Part shown: piece after piece, positions 1 through 7,870 of the stretch
How positions within the stretch are numbered: position 1 is the stretch's first letter
Layout: every line of letters starts with the position of its first letter
Assembly (NCBI GenBank): GCA_035501615.1
Contig: DATJVY010000081.1
Coordinates: forward strand, 1-64,000
Source: RPRB01 sp035501615
GTDB lineage: Bacteria; Myxococcota; Myxococcia; Myxococcales; Myxococcaceae
DNA: 64,000 nt
Reading direction: 5' to 3'
Position numbers and translations under genes: made by a program
The notes under the pieces: model-generated
What the model saw: only the letters and a program-made list of their open reading frames with translations
Database searches by the model: none
Told to the model about the DNA's origin: nothing

Positions 1-97
1 CCGGTCACGGGCGCCTCAGCCCTCTCTGCTGTTTCCAAGCGACCCGGGACCGGCTAGGAGAAGCCGGCCGGAGACGCCTCGGGAGCCACTGCACAGG

Positions 98-595
98 ATG
101 GGAACGATGCACCGTTGGTTCGTGGTGGTGTGGGCCGCAGCCATGCTGGCGGCCTGTGACCAGTACAAGGAACCCTCTTCTCCGCGCGACGTCCAGCCGC
201 TGACCACCCGGGACCGGGGGATGGCCTGGTCGGGCATCGACTACGCCGGGACGGGGGACGTCGGGTCCGGGCGTGAGCAGCGCAACGGGACTGCAGGCGT
301 CAACTCGGACACCAACGACGACCAGGTGAGCGAGGCCTCGGCGGAGGACCGCGGTCCCCCCGCGGGGAGCGGCGTGTTCGGCCCGGGCACGGGCATCCTC
401 CAGGTGGCGCCCGGGCGTGGCTCGACCACGCCGACCGCGGACCTGGACGAGCCCGAGATGCGCAACGCACAGCGGGGCGGCATCGTGTTCCGTCCGAGCG
501 ACCACTACTACGTGAGCGGCGTGGACATGGGCCCGAGCTGGGACGCGGCCCCGGGCGCGGGCGGCCCCGGCAAGTCGGCGATGAAGCAGCCGTAG
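98..595 (+). CDS. putative lipoprotein of unknown function
   Basis: A 165-residue protein with an N-terminal hydrophobic stretch ending in a lipobox (L17-A-A-C20), so it should be lipidated after signal peptidase II cleavage. The mature part is polar, rich in Gly, Pro, Asp and Arg, with no domain I recognise. An alternative start at 107 would shorten the signal peptide by three residues and still leave the lipobox intact. No strong ribosome binding site precedes either start. Its stop codon abuts the stop of the convergent TonB gene with no spacer. I cannot assign a function. Confidence 0.7.
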   Translation: MGTMHRWFVVVWAAAMLAACDQYKEPSSPRDVQPLTTRDRGMAWSGIDYAGTGDVGSGREQRNGTAGVNSDTNDDQVSEASAEDRGPPAGSGVFGPGTGILQVAPGRGSTTPTADLDEPEMRNAQRGGIVFRPSDHYYVSGVDMGPSWDAAPGAGGPGKSAMKQP

Positions 596-1369
596 CTAGC
601 CCCGCACCGGAAACCGCACCTCGACCGTGTAGCACCCCGGAGCGGGCGGCAGCGGGAGCGCGCCCGGCACCACGCAGTCGCGCGCGGCGCGGTCGAGCTG
701 CTCCGACCCCGTCGTCCCGAGGAGGCCCACCTTGCTCGGTTGCCCTGCCGCGTCCAGGCAGAAGTAGAGCGGCACGCCCGGCACCGCGTGGCGCGCGAGG
801 CGCACGAGGGAGGGAGGGGCGCAGCGCTCGGCGGACCAGGCCAGCCGCTGCGAGAGCAGGGTGAGCAGCGACGCGCCGCCCGGAGGCCCAGTCCCGGTGG
901 TGGCCGCGCCCGTCCCTTCCCCGGAGCCCATCGGCTCGGTTGCCCCGGCGCTCGAGGCCGTGGAGGCCGTCCCCGCCGCGGGCGGAGCGCCGGTCGCGGC
1001 CGGCGCGCCGAGTACCGAGATGTCCGACTGGACGGGAGTGAGCTGGGCGATGGCCGGGGCGACCGCCGCCGCGGGGGTCCCGTCCCCGGTCTGGCCCTTC
1101 TCCGGCTCCTGGCGCCGGGCGGCCCGGACCGCCGGGTGGGCGGGCCCCGTCCGCACCGGAGAGGGAGCCGCCGCCCTCGGTGGCGCCGGAGCCTCGCCGG
1201 TGCCGGGGCGAGCGACGGCGGCCGGGGCCGCGCCCGGCGTCACCAGGGCGACGTGCATCGGCGCGAGGGCCGGCGCCCCGCCGTGCGCCCGGCCCAGGAG
1301 CAGGGCGAGGACGAGCAGGTGCAGGGCCGCCGATGCGGCCAGGGCCACCGACAGGCGGGGCCGGCTCAT
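596..1369 (-). CDS. TonB-like energy transducer of the cobalamin operon
   Basis: A 257-residue protein with a single N-terminal membrane helix (about residues 7-24), a long Pro/Ala/Thr-rich spacer that could cross the periplasm, and a C-terminal segment with spaced cysteines ending in a TonB_C-like strand (TVEVRFPV). I infer a dedicated TonB that drives the receptor encoded at the head of the same operon. No exbB or exbD is present locally, so it would have to borrow a motor. Its ATG overlaps the stop of the ATPase gene by 4 bases (ATGA), which fixes the start and suggests translational coupling. The C-terminal similarity is weak; the call depends on architecture and context. Confidence 0.65.
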   Translation of the reverse strand: MSRPRLSVALAASAALHLLVLALLLGRAHGGAPALAPMHVALVTPGAAPAAVARPGTGEAPAPPRAAAPSPVRTGPAHPAVRAARRQEPEKGQTGDGTPAAAVAPAIAQLTPVQSDISVLGAPAATGAPPAAGTASTASSAGATEPMGSGEGTGAATTGTGPPGGASLLTLLSQRLAWSAERCAPPSLVRLARHAVPGVPLYFCLDAAGQPSKVGLLGTTGSEQLDRAARDCVVPGALPLPPAPGCYTVEVRFPVRG

Positions 1370-2148
1370 GGCGCGCCCCGGGGGGCGAAGAGGCGGTGGC
1401 CGGCAGGGGTCCGCGCCTCGGCCAGCTCCACGCCGTAGAGCGTCCCCAGCCGGCCGGCGTCGAGCAGCGCCGCCGACGCCCCCTGCCCGAGCACCCCGCC
1501 GTCGCGGAGCAGCAGCACCGAGTCGGCGAAGGCCGTGGCCAGGTTCGGGTCGTGGAGCACGGCGATGGCGGCGAGCCCGCCGCGGACCCGGGCCCGCACC
1601 CGCTCCAGCACCTGCGCCTGGTGCTGCAGGTCGAGGAACGCCGTCGGCTCGTCGAGGAGCAGGAGCTCCGGCTCCTGCGCCAGCGCGCGGGCCACGAGGA
1701 GCAGCCGGCGTTCCCCGCCGGAGAGCCGGGACACCACCCTCGGTGCGAGGTGTCCGATGCCGAGCTCGTCGAGCGCACCCCGCGCCACGGCCACGTCCCT
1801 CGCGCCGGGCAGCCCCCATCCGCCCTGGTGCGGCGAGCGGCCCATGAGGACCAGCTCCAGCCCGGTGAAGCCCGCGTCGCCGTCGAAGGCCTGCGGGACC
1901 CAGGCCACGCGGCGGGCGAGGGCGCGGCGGTCCCAGCGGCCGAGCGGGGTGCCGAAGAGGCTCACCTCGCCGGCCAGCGGGCGGAGCAGGCCGAGCACCG
2001 TGCGGAGCAGGGTGCTCTTCCCCGAGCCGTTGGGCCCGAGCACCGCCCACAGCGTGCCCGGGGCCACCGCGAGCGACAGCGCCGAGACCACCGCGCGGGA
2101 GCCGTGGCCCACGGCGAGGCCCGCCGTCTCCAGCGCAGGCGCGCTCAT
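1366..2148 (-). CDS. btuD: cobalamin ABC transporter ATP-binding protein (BtuD/FecE type)
   Basis: A 260-residue ABC ATPase of the metal-chelate/B12 importer class. Visible motifs are Walker A GPNGSGKST (38-46), Q-loop near Q86, signature LSGGE (142-146), Walker B ELLLLDEP (161-168) and switch His199. It would sit on the cytoplasmic face of the permease encoded just upstream and hydrolyse ATP for import. The start ATG overlaps the permease stop by 4 bases. FecE and BtuD proteins look alike; the B12 assignment rests on the riboswitch and the BtuB/BtuF-like genes of the operon. Confidence 0.88.
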   Translation of the reverse strand: MSAPALETAGLAVGHGSRAVVSALSLAVAPGTLWAVLGPNGSGKSTLLRTVLGLLRPLAGEVSLFGTPLGRWDRRALARRVAWVPQAFDGDAGFTGLELVLMGRSPHQGGWGLPGARDVAVARGALDELGIGHLAPRVVSRLSGGERRLLLVARALAQEPELLLLDEPTAFLDLQHQAQVLERVRARVRGGLAAIAVLHDPNLATAFADSVLLLRDGGVLGQGASAALLDAGRLGTLYGVELAEARTPAGHRLFAPRGAP

Positions 2149-3173
2149 CCGAGGTGCTCCTTCCGGTTGAGGAGCCAGACGAACAGGGGGCCTCCCAGGA
2201 CCGCCGTCACCACCCCCACCGGGGGCTCGGCGTGGAAGACCGGGAAGAGCACGCGGGTGGCGGCGTCGGCCACCACCAGGAAGGCCGCGCCGCCGAGCGC
2301 GCTCGCCGGGAGGAGGAGCCGCTGGTCCGGTCCGAGCGCCATCCTGAGAAGGTGCGGCACGATGAGCCCCACGAATCCCACCAGCCCCGCGAGCGCGACC
2401 GCGCCGGCGACGCTCAGCGACGCCGCGAGGAGGACCAGGGCACGCGTGCGGCGCACCGGCACGCCCAGCGAGGCCGCCTCGTCGTCACCGAGAGAGAGGA
2501 GGTTCAGCCGCGCGGACTCGGCCCAGAGCACCGCCAGGGCCGCGAGCTGCAGCCCCCCGCCCAGGAGCAGGGTGCGGGGATGCTCGTATCCGAGGCTCCC
2601 GGCGAGCCAGTACAGCACCTCGCCCAGCCGGTCCGGGGTGAGCAGCGTCTTGATGCAGGTGATGACCGCCGCGGCGAAGGCGTTGAACACCACCCCGGTG
2701 AGGAGCGCGGCGTAGGGAGAGCTCTGCGCGCGGCCGGCGGCGAGCACCAGCGCCATCGCGGTGACCGCGCCGACGAAGGCGAAGAGCGCCGGCCCCGCCA
2801 GCGCCTGGAGCCCGAGCGCCAGGGCCAGCGTCGCCCCCAGGGCCGCGCCGCCGGAGACTCCGAGCACGAAGGGGTCGGCGAGCGAGTTCCGGAGCAGCGC
2901 TTGGAGCGCGCTCCCGCTCGCTGCGAGCGATGCGCCCACCAGGGCCCCGAGCACCGCCCGCGGAATGCGGAGCCCGAGGAGCACCCGCCCGTCGGGCGAG
3001 GCCGGCTCGGCGAGGGCGTGGGCCAGGTGCACCGGGTACTCGCCGATCAGGACCGAGGCCGCGAGTGCCGCGAGCAGCACTCCGGTGAGCCCGCCCAGGA
3101 CGAGGGTCGCCCGGGCGAAGGTGAAGCGGACCGCGCCGGCCGTCCCGACCAGCGGATCGGCCACGCTGGTCAC
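2145..3173 (-). CDS. btuC: FecCD-family ABC permease, probably cobalamin (BtuC)
   Basis: A 342-residue, very hydrophobic protein with around ten predicted membrane helices, the usual length of BtuC/FhuB-type permeases. Conserved features include the N-terminal family signature around LLGLRIPRAVLGALVGASLA and the cytoplasmic coupling segment DDEAASLGV. It forms the membrane channel with the neighbouring ATPase. A GTG start at 3173 overlaps the stop of the binding-protein gene by 4 bases (GTGA). Confidence 0.88.
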   Translation of the reverse strand: MTSVADPLVGTAGAVRFTFARATLVLGGLTGVLLAALAASVLIGEYPVHLAHALAEPASPDGRVLLGLRIPRAVLGALVGASLAASGSALQALLRNSLADPFVLGVSGGAALGATLALALGLQALAGPALFAFVGAVTAMALVLAAGRAQSSPYAALLTGVVFNAFAAAVITCIKTLLTPDRLGEVLYWLAGSLGYEHPRTLLLGGGLQLAALAVLWAESARLNLLSLGDDEAASLGVPVRRTRALVLLAASLSVAGAVALAGLVGFVGLIVPHLLRMALGPDQRLLLPASALGGAAFLVVADAATRVLFPVFHAEPPVGVVTAVLGGPLFVWLLNRKEHLG

Positions 3174-4003
3174 TGCGGAGCCCCCGGGTGAACCAGCCGG
3201 AAGAGCTGCTCGAGGCCCTTCCCGAGCGTGGGGCCGGGGTGGAGCAGCGCCTGTCCCTCGATGTCGGCCCAGCGCGCCTCGCGAAGCCCCGGGAGCGCCC
3301 GCACCCGCTCCTTGCCGGCCTCGGTGTCCGAGGCGTCGAGGATGAGCTCGGGGCGGGCCTGGATGGCCCGCTCCACCGAGTAGACGGGATAGGGGCTCGC
3401 GGCATCGGCGGCCACGTTCACGGCGCCGGCGTCGGCGAGCAGCTCGTCGGCGAACCCGCCCGGTCCGGCGACCACCAGCGGCTCGAAGCCGTAGACCAGC
3501 AGCACCCGGACGCGGCGCTCGGCACGAGCACGGCCCCGGACGCGCTCCCGCGTGGCCTCGAGCGCGCGGGCCAGTGCCTCGCCCTGGCCGGGGAGCCCGA
3601 GTGCCTTGCCCGTGGCCCGCTCGGCGGCGAGCACGTCGGCCACCGTCCCCAGCGGGAGGAGGAGGACCGGCGCTCCGAGCTCGGCGAGGGTCTCCACCGC
3701 CCGGCGGTTTCCCGGGCCGGGCTGCGCGAGGACCAGGTCGGGATGGAGGGCCAGCACCGCCTCCACGCTGGGGTCGACGAACCCGCCCACCCGGGGGAGC
3801 CGCCCCACCTCGGGGCGCTCGTCGAACCGCGACACCCCCACCAGCCGCTCTCCCGCCCCCAGCGCGAGCACGAGGTCGGTCAGCGACGGGGCGAGGGTCA
3901 CCACCCGGCGCACCTCTCCTCTCGGAGCGGGCCCGAGCACCCGGAGCGGACCCGGCTCCGCGCCGGCGCCGAGCACCGCCAGCGACAGGAGGGCGGCGAT
4001 CAC
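3170..4003 (-). CDS. btuF: periplasmic cobalamin-binding protein (BtuF-like)
   Basis: A 277-residue class III substrate-binding protein with an N-terminal signal peptide. It shows the BtuF-type N-lobe motif APSLTDLVLALGAGERLVGV, then a PRVGGFVDPSVEAVLALHPDLV stretch that lines the ligand cleft in the family. I chose the GTG at 4003 because it overlaps the upstream lipoprotein stop by 4 bases (GTGA) and gives a normal signal peptide; longer frames upstream run antisense-like through that gene. It would deliver cobalamin from the periplasm to the BtuCD-type transporter encoded next. Confidence 0.85.
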   Translation of the reverse strand: MIAALLSLAVLGAGAEPGPLRVLGPAPRGEVRRVVTLAPSLTDLVLALGAGERLVGVSRFDERPEVGRLPRVGGFVDPSVEAVLALHPDLVLAQPGPGNRRAVETLAELGAPVLLLPLGTVADVLAAERATGKALGLPGQGEALARALEATRERVRGRARAERRVRVLLVYGFEPLVVAGPGGFADELLADAGAVNVAADAASPYPVYSVERAIQARPELILDASDTEAGKERVRALPGLREARWADIEGQALLHPGPTLGKGLEQLFRLVHPGAPQ

Positions 4004-5559
4004 GGCGCGGGCACCACCTTCAGGTCGCTGATGTAGCTCGGGCAGATCTGGGGCGGCGTCCCGCCGTCCACGTACCCGACGCGCTCGACGACGTTGTTGC
4101 CCACCAGGTCCACCACGTAGAGGCGGCTGGCGGTCTCGTCCGCCACGTAGACGGTGTTGTTCTGGGGCACGGCCCGCCCGACGCTCGGGGGCGGCTGGCC
4201 CAGGCCAGTGCTCGGGCTCCAGGTGTCGATCACCTGGTCGCTCCCGTTCATCACCACCAGCTGGGTGTTGCTCACCGCGGTGACGTCGAAGTTCATGTCG
4301 TAGGTTCGTGCGCCGGCGCAGCTCACCAGCATCCAGGAGGGGGCCGCCGCGCCCGCGGAGAGCGGGGCCACCCACTCGACGTTCTGGCAGGTGATGGTCC
4401 CGCCGTCGGTGGGGACGAGCCCCCCGACCGCGGAGAGCGCGGCCTGTCCGGTCTTGGTGGGGTCGATGCGGGCGACCAGCGGCGGCCCGTAGAGCGTGAC
4501 CGGGGTGTAGCGGAGCACGTTGGCGGCGACGTACACCGCCCCGTTCCGGGCGATCGCCTGCGTCGGCGACGGCACGAGCGGCAACGTCCCACCGTCGAAG
4601 GTCACCTGACCGCCGCCGGGCAGCGCGTTGACCAGCGCCTGGAGATCATAGGTGTCCCTCACCTGGGCGCTCGCCGGATTGCTCAGGTTGACCCGGAGCA
4701 CCTTCCCGGTGGCGTTGAGGGGGACGAAGACGTCGTCGCCGATCTTGGCGAACGGCTCGGGGTAGCTGCCCGGATCGGCCGCGTACCCACCGAGGGAGAC
4801 GAGCCCCAGCGCTCCGCTCCCGTCGCCGAGCAAGGCTCCGGCATCCGCGGCCGGAGGTCCGGCGAAGACCAGGATGGTCTGGGCGCTGCTGGCGGTGGTG
4901 TAGATGCGCGAGCCGCCGTCGGAGGGCTCGACGAAGACCTGGGTCGTCCCCGCGTTGGCGATGGTGGCGATCTGCGGCCGCTCGCTGCTCGCGGCGCCGA
5001 GGTTCGAGAGCGGCACCTCGAAGAGGCTCGAGCTGTCGTCGTCGGCGTAGAGCAGGGCGGTTCCGAGGACGCCCAGGGCGTCGGGGAAGGAGGCCCCGGG
5101 CGGGTTGACCGGCGACTCGAGGACGAGGCCCCCCGGCGCGTCGTGCACCCGGACCAGGTTCCCGACGTTCAGGCCCGAGATGCACGCCGCCACGAGCGCG
5201 GTCTGGCAGGTCCCGGTCGAGCAGTCCTGGCACACGCCCTGGTTGCAGGCCTGGCTCGCGCCGCACTGGAGGCCGCACTGGCCGCAGTTCTTGGGATCGG
5301 TCGCGACGTTGGTGCAGAGGCCGTTGCACACGCCCTGCCCCACCGGGCAGACGCACGCTCCGCCGACGCAGACGTTCCCCCCCGAGCAGGCCGCACCGCA
5401 TGCGCCACAGTTCTGGCTGTCGGTGGAGGTCTCCACGCAGGTGTCGCCGCACTGCACGGTGCCGGGGATGCACTGGAGCTGGCTCGTGTCCAGGCAGGCC
5501 GGGAGCAGGAGGACCGCGGGGAGCAGGACGGCCAGCGCAGTCCAGAAGGACCTGGTCAT
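4000..5559 (-). CDS. Cys-rich, propeller-like surface lipoprotein in the B12 operon (BtuG-like candidate)
   Basis: A 519-residue lipoprotein (lipobox L-P-A-C22). Residues about 30-120 hold two or more copies of a Cys-rich motif of the type CGDTCVETSTD..NCGACG, common in myxobacterial surface proteins. Residues about 125-519 look like a beta-propeller: repeated Gly/Asp-rich strands such as YVADETASRLYVVDLVGNN, typical of YVTN/NHL-like blades. The gene lies between the outer-membrane receptor and the periplasmic binding protein, with 4-base overlaps on both sides, so it belongs to cobalamin uptake. By analogy with Bacteroides BtuG, a surface seven-bladed propeller lipoprotein that captures B12 for BtuB, I infer a ligand-capture role. 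The domain call is by eye and the analogy is not proven homology. Confidence 0.6.
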   Translation of the reverse strand: MTRSFWTALAVLLPAVLLLPACLDTSQLQCIPGTVQCGDTCVETSTDSQNCGACGAACSGGNVCVGGACVCPVGQGVCNGLCTNVATDPKNCGQCGLQCGASQACNQGVCQDCSTGTCQTALVAACISGLNVGNLVRVHDAPGGLVLESPVNPPGASFPDALGVLGTALLYADDDSSSLFEVPLSNLGAASSERPQIATIANAGTTQVFVEPSDGGSRIYTTASSAQTILVFAGPPAADAGALLGDGSGALGLVSLGGYAADPGSYPEPFAKIGDDVFVPLNATGKVLRVNLSNPASAQVRDTYDLQALVNALPGGGQVTFDGGTLPLVPSPTQAIARNGAVYVAANVLRYTPVTLYGPPLVARIDPTKTGQAALSAVGGLVPTDGGTITCQNVEWVAPLSAGAAAPSWMLVSCAGARTYDMNFDVTAVSNTQLVVMNGSDQVIDTWSPSTGLGQPPPSVGRAVPQNNTVYVADETASRLYVVDLVGNNVVERVGYVDGGTPPQICPSYISDLKVVPAP

Positions 5560-7502
5560 GGAGAACCCTCGGGGGAGACGGATCGGTTGGAAGGAGAGGC
5601 GGAGGTCGCCGCGTCCCAGCGAACGCCGATGGTGGCGAAGTAGGCGCGGCCCGGAAGGGGGTAGCCGTTCACGTCACGGGTCTGGACGTCGGTGACGTTG
5701 GTGGCAGTGAAGGAGACGAGGAGCTGCGGGTGGGCGAGCACCAGGAGGTCGGCGCCGACGTCCACCATCGCCCGCGCCGCGACGGCGAGGGCCTCGGTGT
5801 TGGAGCGATTGACGAACATCTCCGACTGGGCGCGGACCTCGCCGCGCACCCGGAACCGCTCCGGCCCGAGGACGAGGCGCACCGTGCCCCGGTGGCGCGG
5901 ACGGAAGGGGACCTCCTTGCCGAAGTACGGCGCGACGTCCCGGATGTTCTCGGTGAAGAGCAGCGCGTAGCTCCCGCTCAGGTCGACCCACGCGGCCGGG
6001 GTGAGGTGTCCCTCCGCCTCGAGCCCCCAGGCCCGCACGGCCGAGAGGTTCAGCGGCCGGGAGGCGAGCGGAGGCTGGTACTCGTAGATGATCAGGTCCT
6101 GGTACTGCGCCGCGAAGCCGGCCAGGCGCAACCGGCCCGGGGCGCCCCCGATTCCCACCGCGCCGTCCACCGAGACGCCGCGCTCCGGCTTCAGATCGGG
6201 GTTGGGCAGCTGGGTGCCGGTGGGGATGTACAGCTCGAGGAACGACGGGACCCGGAACGACTGGCCCACGTTCCCCTGCAGCGTCACCCCCGCGGGGAGG
6301 GACCAGGAGACGCCCAGCTTGGGGGATACGCCGACGAAGCTCCCCGCCTGGTCCAGCCGGACCGAGGGGACCAGGGAGACGCGGTCGGCGGCCAGCCGCC
6401 ACTCGTCCTGGGCGGAGAGGGACGTCACGGCCCAGCGGGGGGCCTGGGCGCCGGCGTCGGCGAAGGACAGCCCCACCGAGGCCGAGCCCGAGAGCCAGTG
6501 GTGTCCGAGGGGGAGCGTCCCGTCCCAGCAGAGCGCCGCCTGCCACCAGACGGTGTCGCCGGAGAGGTACGGGCCACGGAAGGTGTTCGCCTCCCGGCGC
6601 GCGTCCAGCCGGAACGAGGTGTCTCCGCCCGAGGCGAACGCCTGCGAGAGCCGGAGCCCGGCCTGCAGCCCGAGGAAGTCCTGGTGGGCATCGGCGGTGG
6701 GTGCAGAGACCGTCCCGGCGAGCCCCCGGGAGACGGCATTGAGCTGGACGAGCCCGTCGAGCTGCCAGGGACCTATCCGACCTCCCGCCTTGGCCAGCCC
6801 TCCGCCCCAGGTGGCCTGGTTGTTCTCTCGGACGAGCGTCTGGGGGTTGCTCGCGGGCGTGCCGGCGAGCGGGTCGTAGACGTAGGTGAAGTCGCCGTCG
6901 CTGTGGCCGGCGTGCAGCTCGAGCAGCCCCGAGCCGCCCAGTACCGGGCCGGCGACGCTGGCGCTTCCCTGCAGGGTGCCGAAGCTTCCGCCACCGACGT
7001 CCGCCGTCACTCCGGGCTCGGCCTCGCGGGTCACGAGATTGACGACGCCGCCCAGCGCACCGGCGCCGTAGCGCGCACCGGCGCCTCCGCGGAGCACCTC
7101 CGCGCTCTGGACGGCCGCGAGCGGGACGAGGCTCAGGTCGACGATGCCGCCCAGCCCGTTGAGCGGTACGCCGTCGAGGAGCACCAGCACCCCGGTGCTC
7201 GAGGCGCCCCGGAGCGTCAGCTGCTCGCTCTGCCCCATCCCACCGCTCTGCTGGAGGACCACGCCCGGAGCCTCGCTCAGGAAGGTGCCCAGGGTGGTCG
7301 GCTCGGCACGGCGCGCCTGGACGTCGACCACGGTGGTGAGACCGGTCGGGTCACGGACCAGGGGCGACTCCGGAGGAGGCGGCGCGGCCGGGACCGGAAC
7401 GTTCACCGGCGGCAGCTCCACCGGCGCTGACTGTCCCCAGGCCATCGATGCCACGCTCAACGCCGGCCCGAGGCACGCCCGGACCCACCGCCATCCGCCC
7501 AT
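5556..7502 (-). CDS. btuB: TonB-dependent outer membrane receptor, cobalamin type (BtuB)
   Basis: A 648-residue receptor with a signal peptide (cleavage near AWGQ-SA), a Pro-rich linker, a plug domain (TLGTFLSEAPGVVLQQSGG, then LTLRGASSTGVLVLLDGVPLN) and a long barrel with alternating strands. The size fits BtuB (about 600-650). It is the first gene after the cobalamin riboswitch, which strongly supports vitamin B12 or a precursor as substrate. I chose ATG 7502, preceded by a GGAAGG-like site, over upstream codons that lie in riboswitch leader sequence. The C-terminus extends about 15 residues beyond the likely last strand and overlaps the lipoprotein start (ATGA). Confidence 0.88.
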   Translation of the reverse strand: MGGWRWVRACLGPALSVASMAWGQSAPVELPPVNVPVPAAPPPPESPLVRDPTGLTTVVDVQARRAEPTTLGTFLSEAPGVVLQQSGGMGQSEQLTLRGASSTGVLVLLDGVPLNGLGGIVDLSLVPLAAVQSAEVLRGGAGARYGAGALGGVVNLVTREAEPGVTADVGGGSFGTLQGSASVAGPVLGGSGLLELHAGHSDGDFTYVYDPLAGTPASNPQTLVRENNQATWGGGLAKAGGRIGPWQLDGLVQLNAVSRGLAGTVSAPTADAHQDFLGLQAGLRLSQAFASGGDTSFRLDARREANTFRGPYLSGDTVWWQAALCWDGTLPLGHHWLSGSASVGLSFADAGAQAPRWAVTSLSAQDEWRLAADRVSLVPSVRLDQAGSFVGVSPKLGVSWSLPAGVTLQGNVGQSFRVPSFLELYIPTGTQLPNPDLKPERGVSVDGAVGIGGAPGRLRLAGFAAQYQDLIIYEYQPPLASRPLNLSAVRAWGLEAEGHLTPAAWVDLSGSYALLFTENIRDVAPYFGKEVPFRPRHRGTVRLVLGPERFRVRGEVRAQSEMFVNRSNTEALAVAARAMVDVGADLLVLAHPQLLVSFTATNVTDVQTRDVNGYPLPGRAYFATIGVRWDAATSASPSNRSVSPEGSP

Positions 7503-7515
7503 CGTCCGCCTTCCA

Positions 7516-7534
7516 CTCTCTTCGCCGAAGAGAG
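7516..7534 (-). promoter_or_regulatory. hairpin next to the btuB ribosome binding site
   Basis: A perfect 8-bp stem (CTCTCTTC / GAAGAGAG) with a 3-base loop lies between the riboswitch and the btuB start. The Shine-Dalgarno-like GGAAGG begins directly after it on the minus strand. There is no T-run, so it is not a classical terminator. It could be part of the expression platform that controls ribosome access when cobalamin binds. That role is inference. Confidence 0.45.
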
Positions 7535-7575
7535 AAAGGCCTGCGCGTCGCCGGGGTCTCCGGCGCCGCACCCTC

Positions 7576-7822
7576 GGGCAGGTCTCCTGGCTCACGGATC
7601 CAGTGGACGTCGGCGGCGCCCCGATGGCGCCTTCACGTCCTGGGCTCGTCCTCCCACCTTCCCGCGGACGGGCGCGTCCGCAGTGGCGACCGACGGAGGA
7701 ATGTTCGAGACGGCCCTGTTCCTCGGGCCGCTCCGTTCACAGTGGCGGGACCGCGCCGGACTCTCACCGGCTTCCCTGTTGGGCCCGACATGGGCACCCG
7801 GGGGCACCGGCTGTCTGGCACA
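7576..7822 (-). ncRNA. cobalamin (AdoCbl) riboswitch upstream of btuB
   Basis: Read on the minus strand the region carries the landmark cobalamin-riboswitch elements in order: a 5' GGTGCCC-type arm, then the B12 box with GGGAAGCCGGTGAGAGTCC and GTCCCGCCACTGTGA (about 7737-7778), a GCCACTG near 7681, GGGAAGG near 7660, and the 3' terminal GAGCCAGGAGACCTGCC (7577-7593). This is an established class that represses B12 uptake genes when the coenzyme is abundant. It sits about 75 bases upstream of btuB and should regulate the whole overlapping operon. The outer boundaries are approximate. Confidence 0.93.
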
Positions 7823-7835
7823 GCGCAGGGCGGCC

Positions 7836-7852
7836 GTGCAAGCGGCTTGCAC
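7836..7852. repeat. palindrome GTGCAAG-CGG-CTTGCAC
   Basis: A perfect inverted repeat (7-bp arms, 3-base centre) lies between the end of the first M13 peptidase gene and the cobalamin riboswitch. Its 14-base core recurs near 25691, upstream of the lone sdhC gene. On the minus strand the right arm contains TTGCAC, which could overlap a -35 element for the B12 operon. It may be a regulator site, a promoter part or a hairpin; the sequence does not decide. Confidence 0.4.
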
Positions 7853-7870
7853 TCGGGGTGAACGACCCGG

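Noticed and set aside
1..97. A 3' fragment of another gene at the left edge
   Set aside because: No frame gives recognisable protein and a hairpin-like sequence (CCGGCTAGGAGAAGCCGG) lies there; it is more likely leader sequence.
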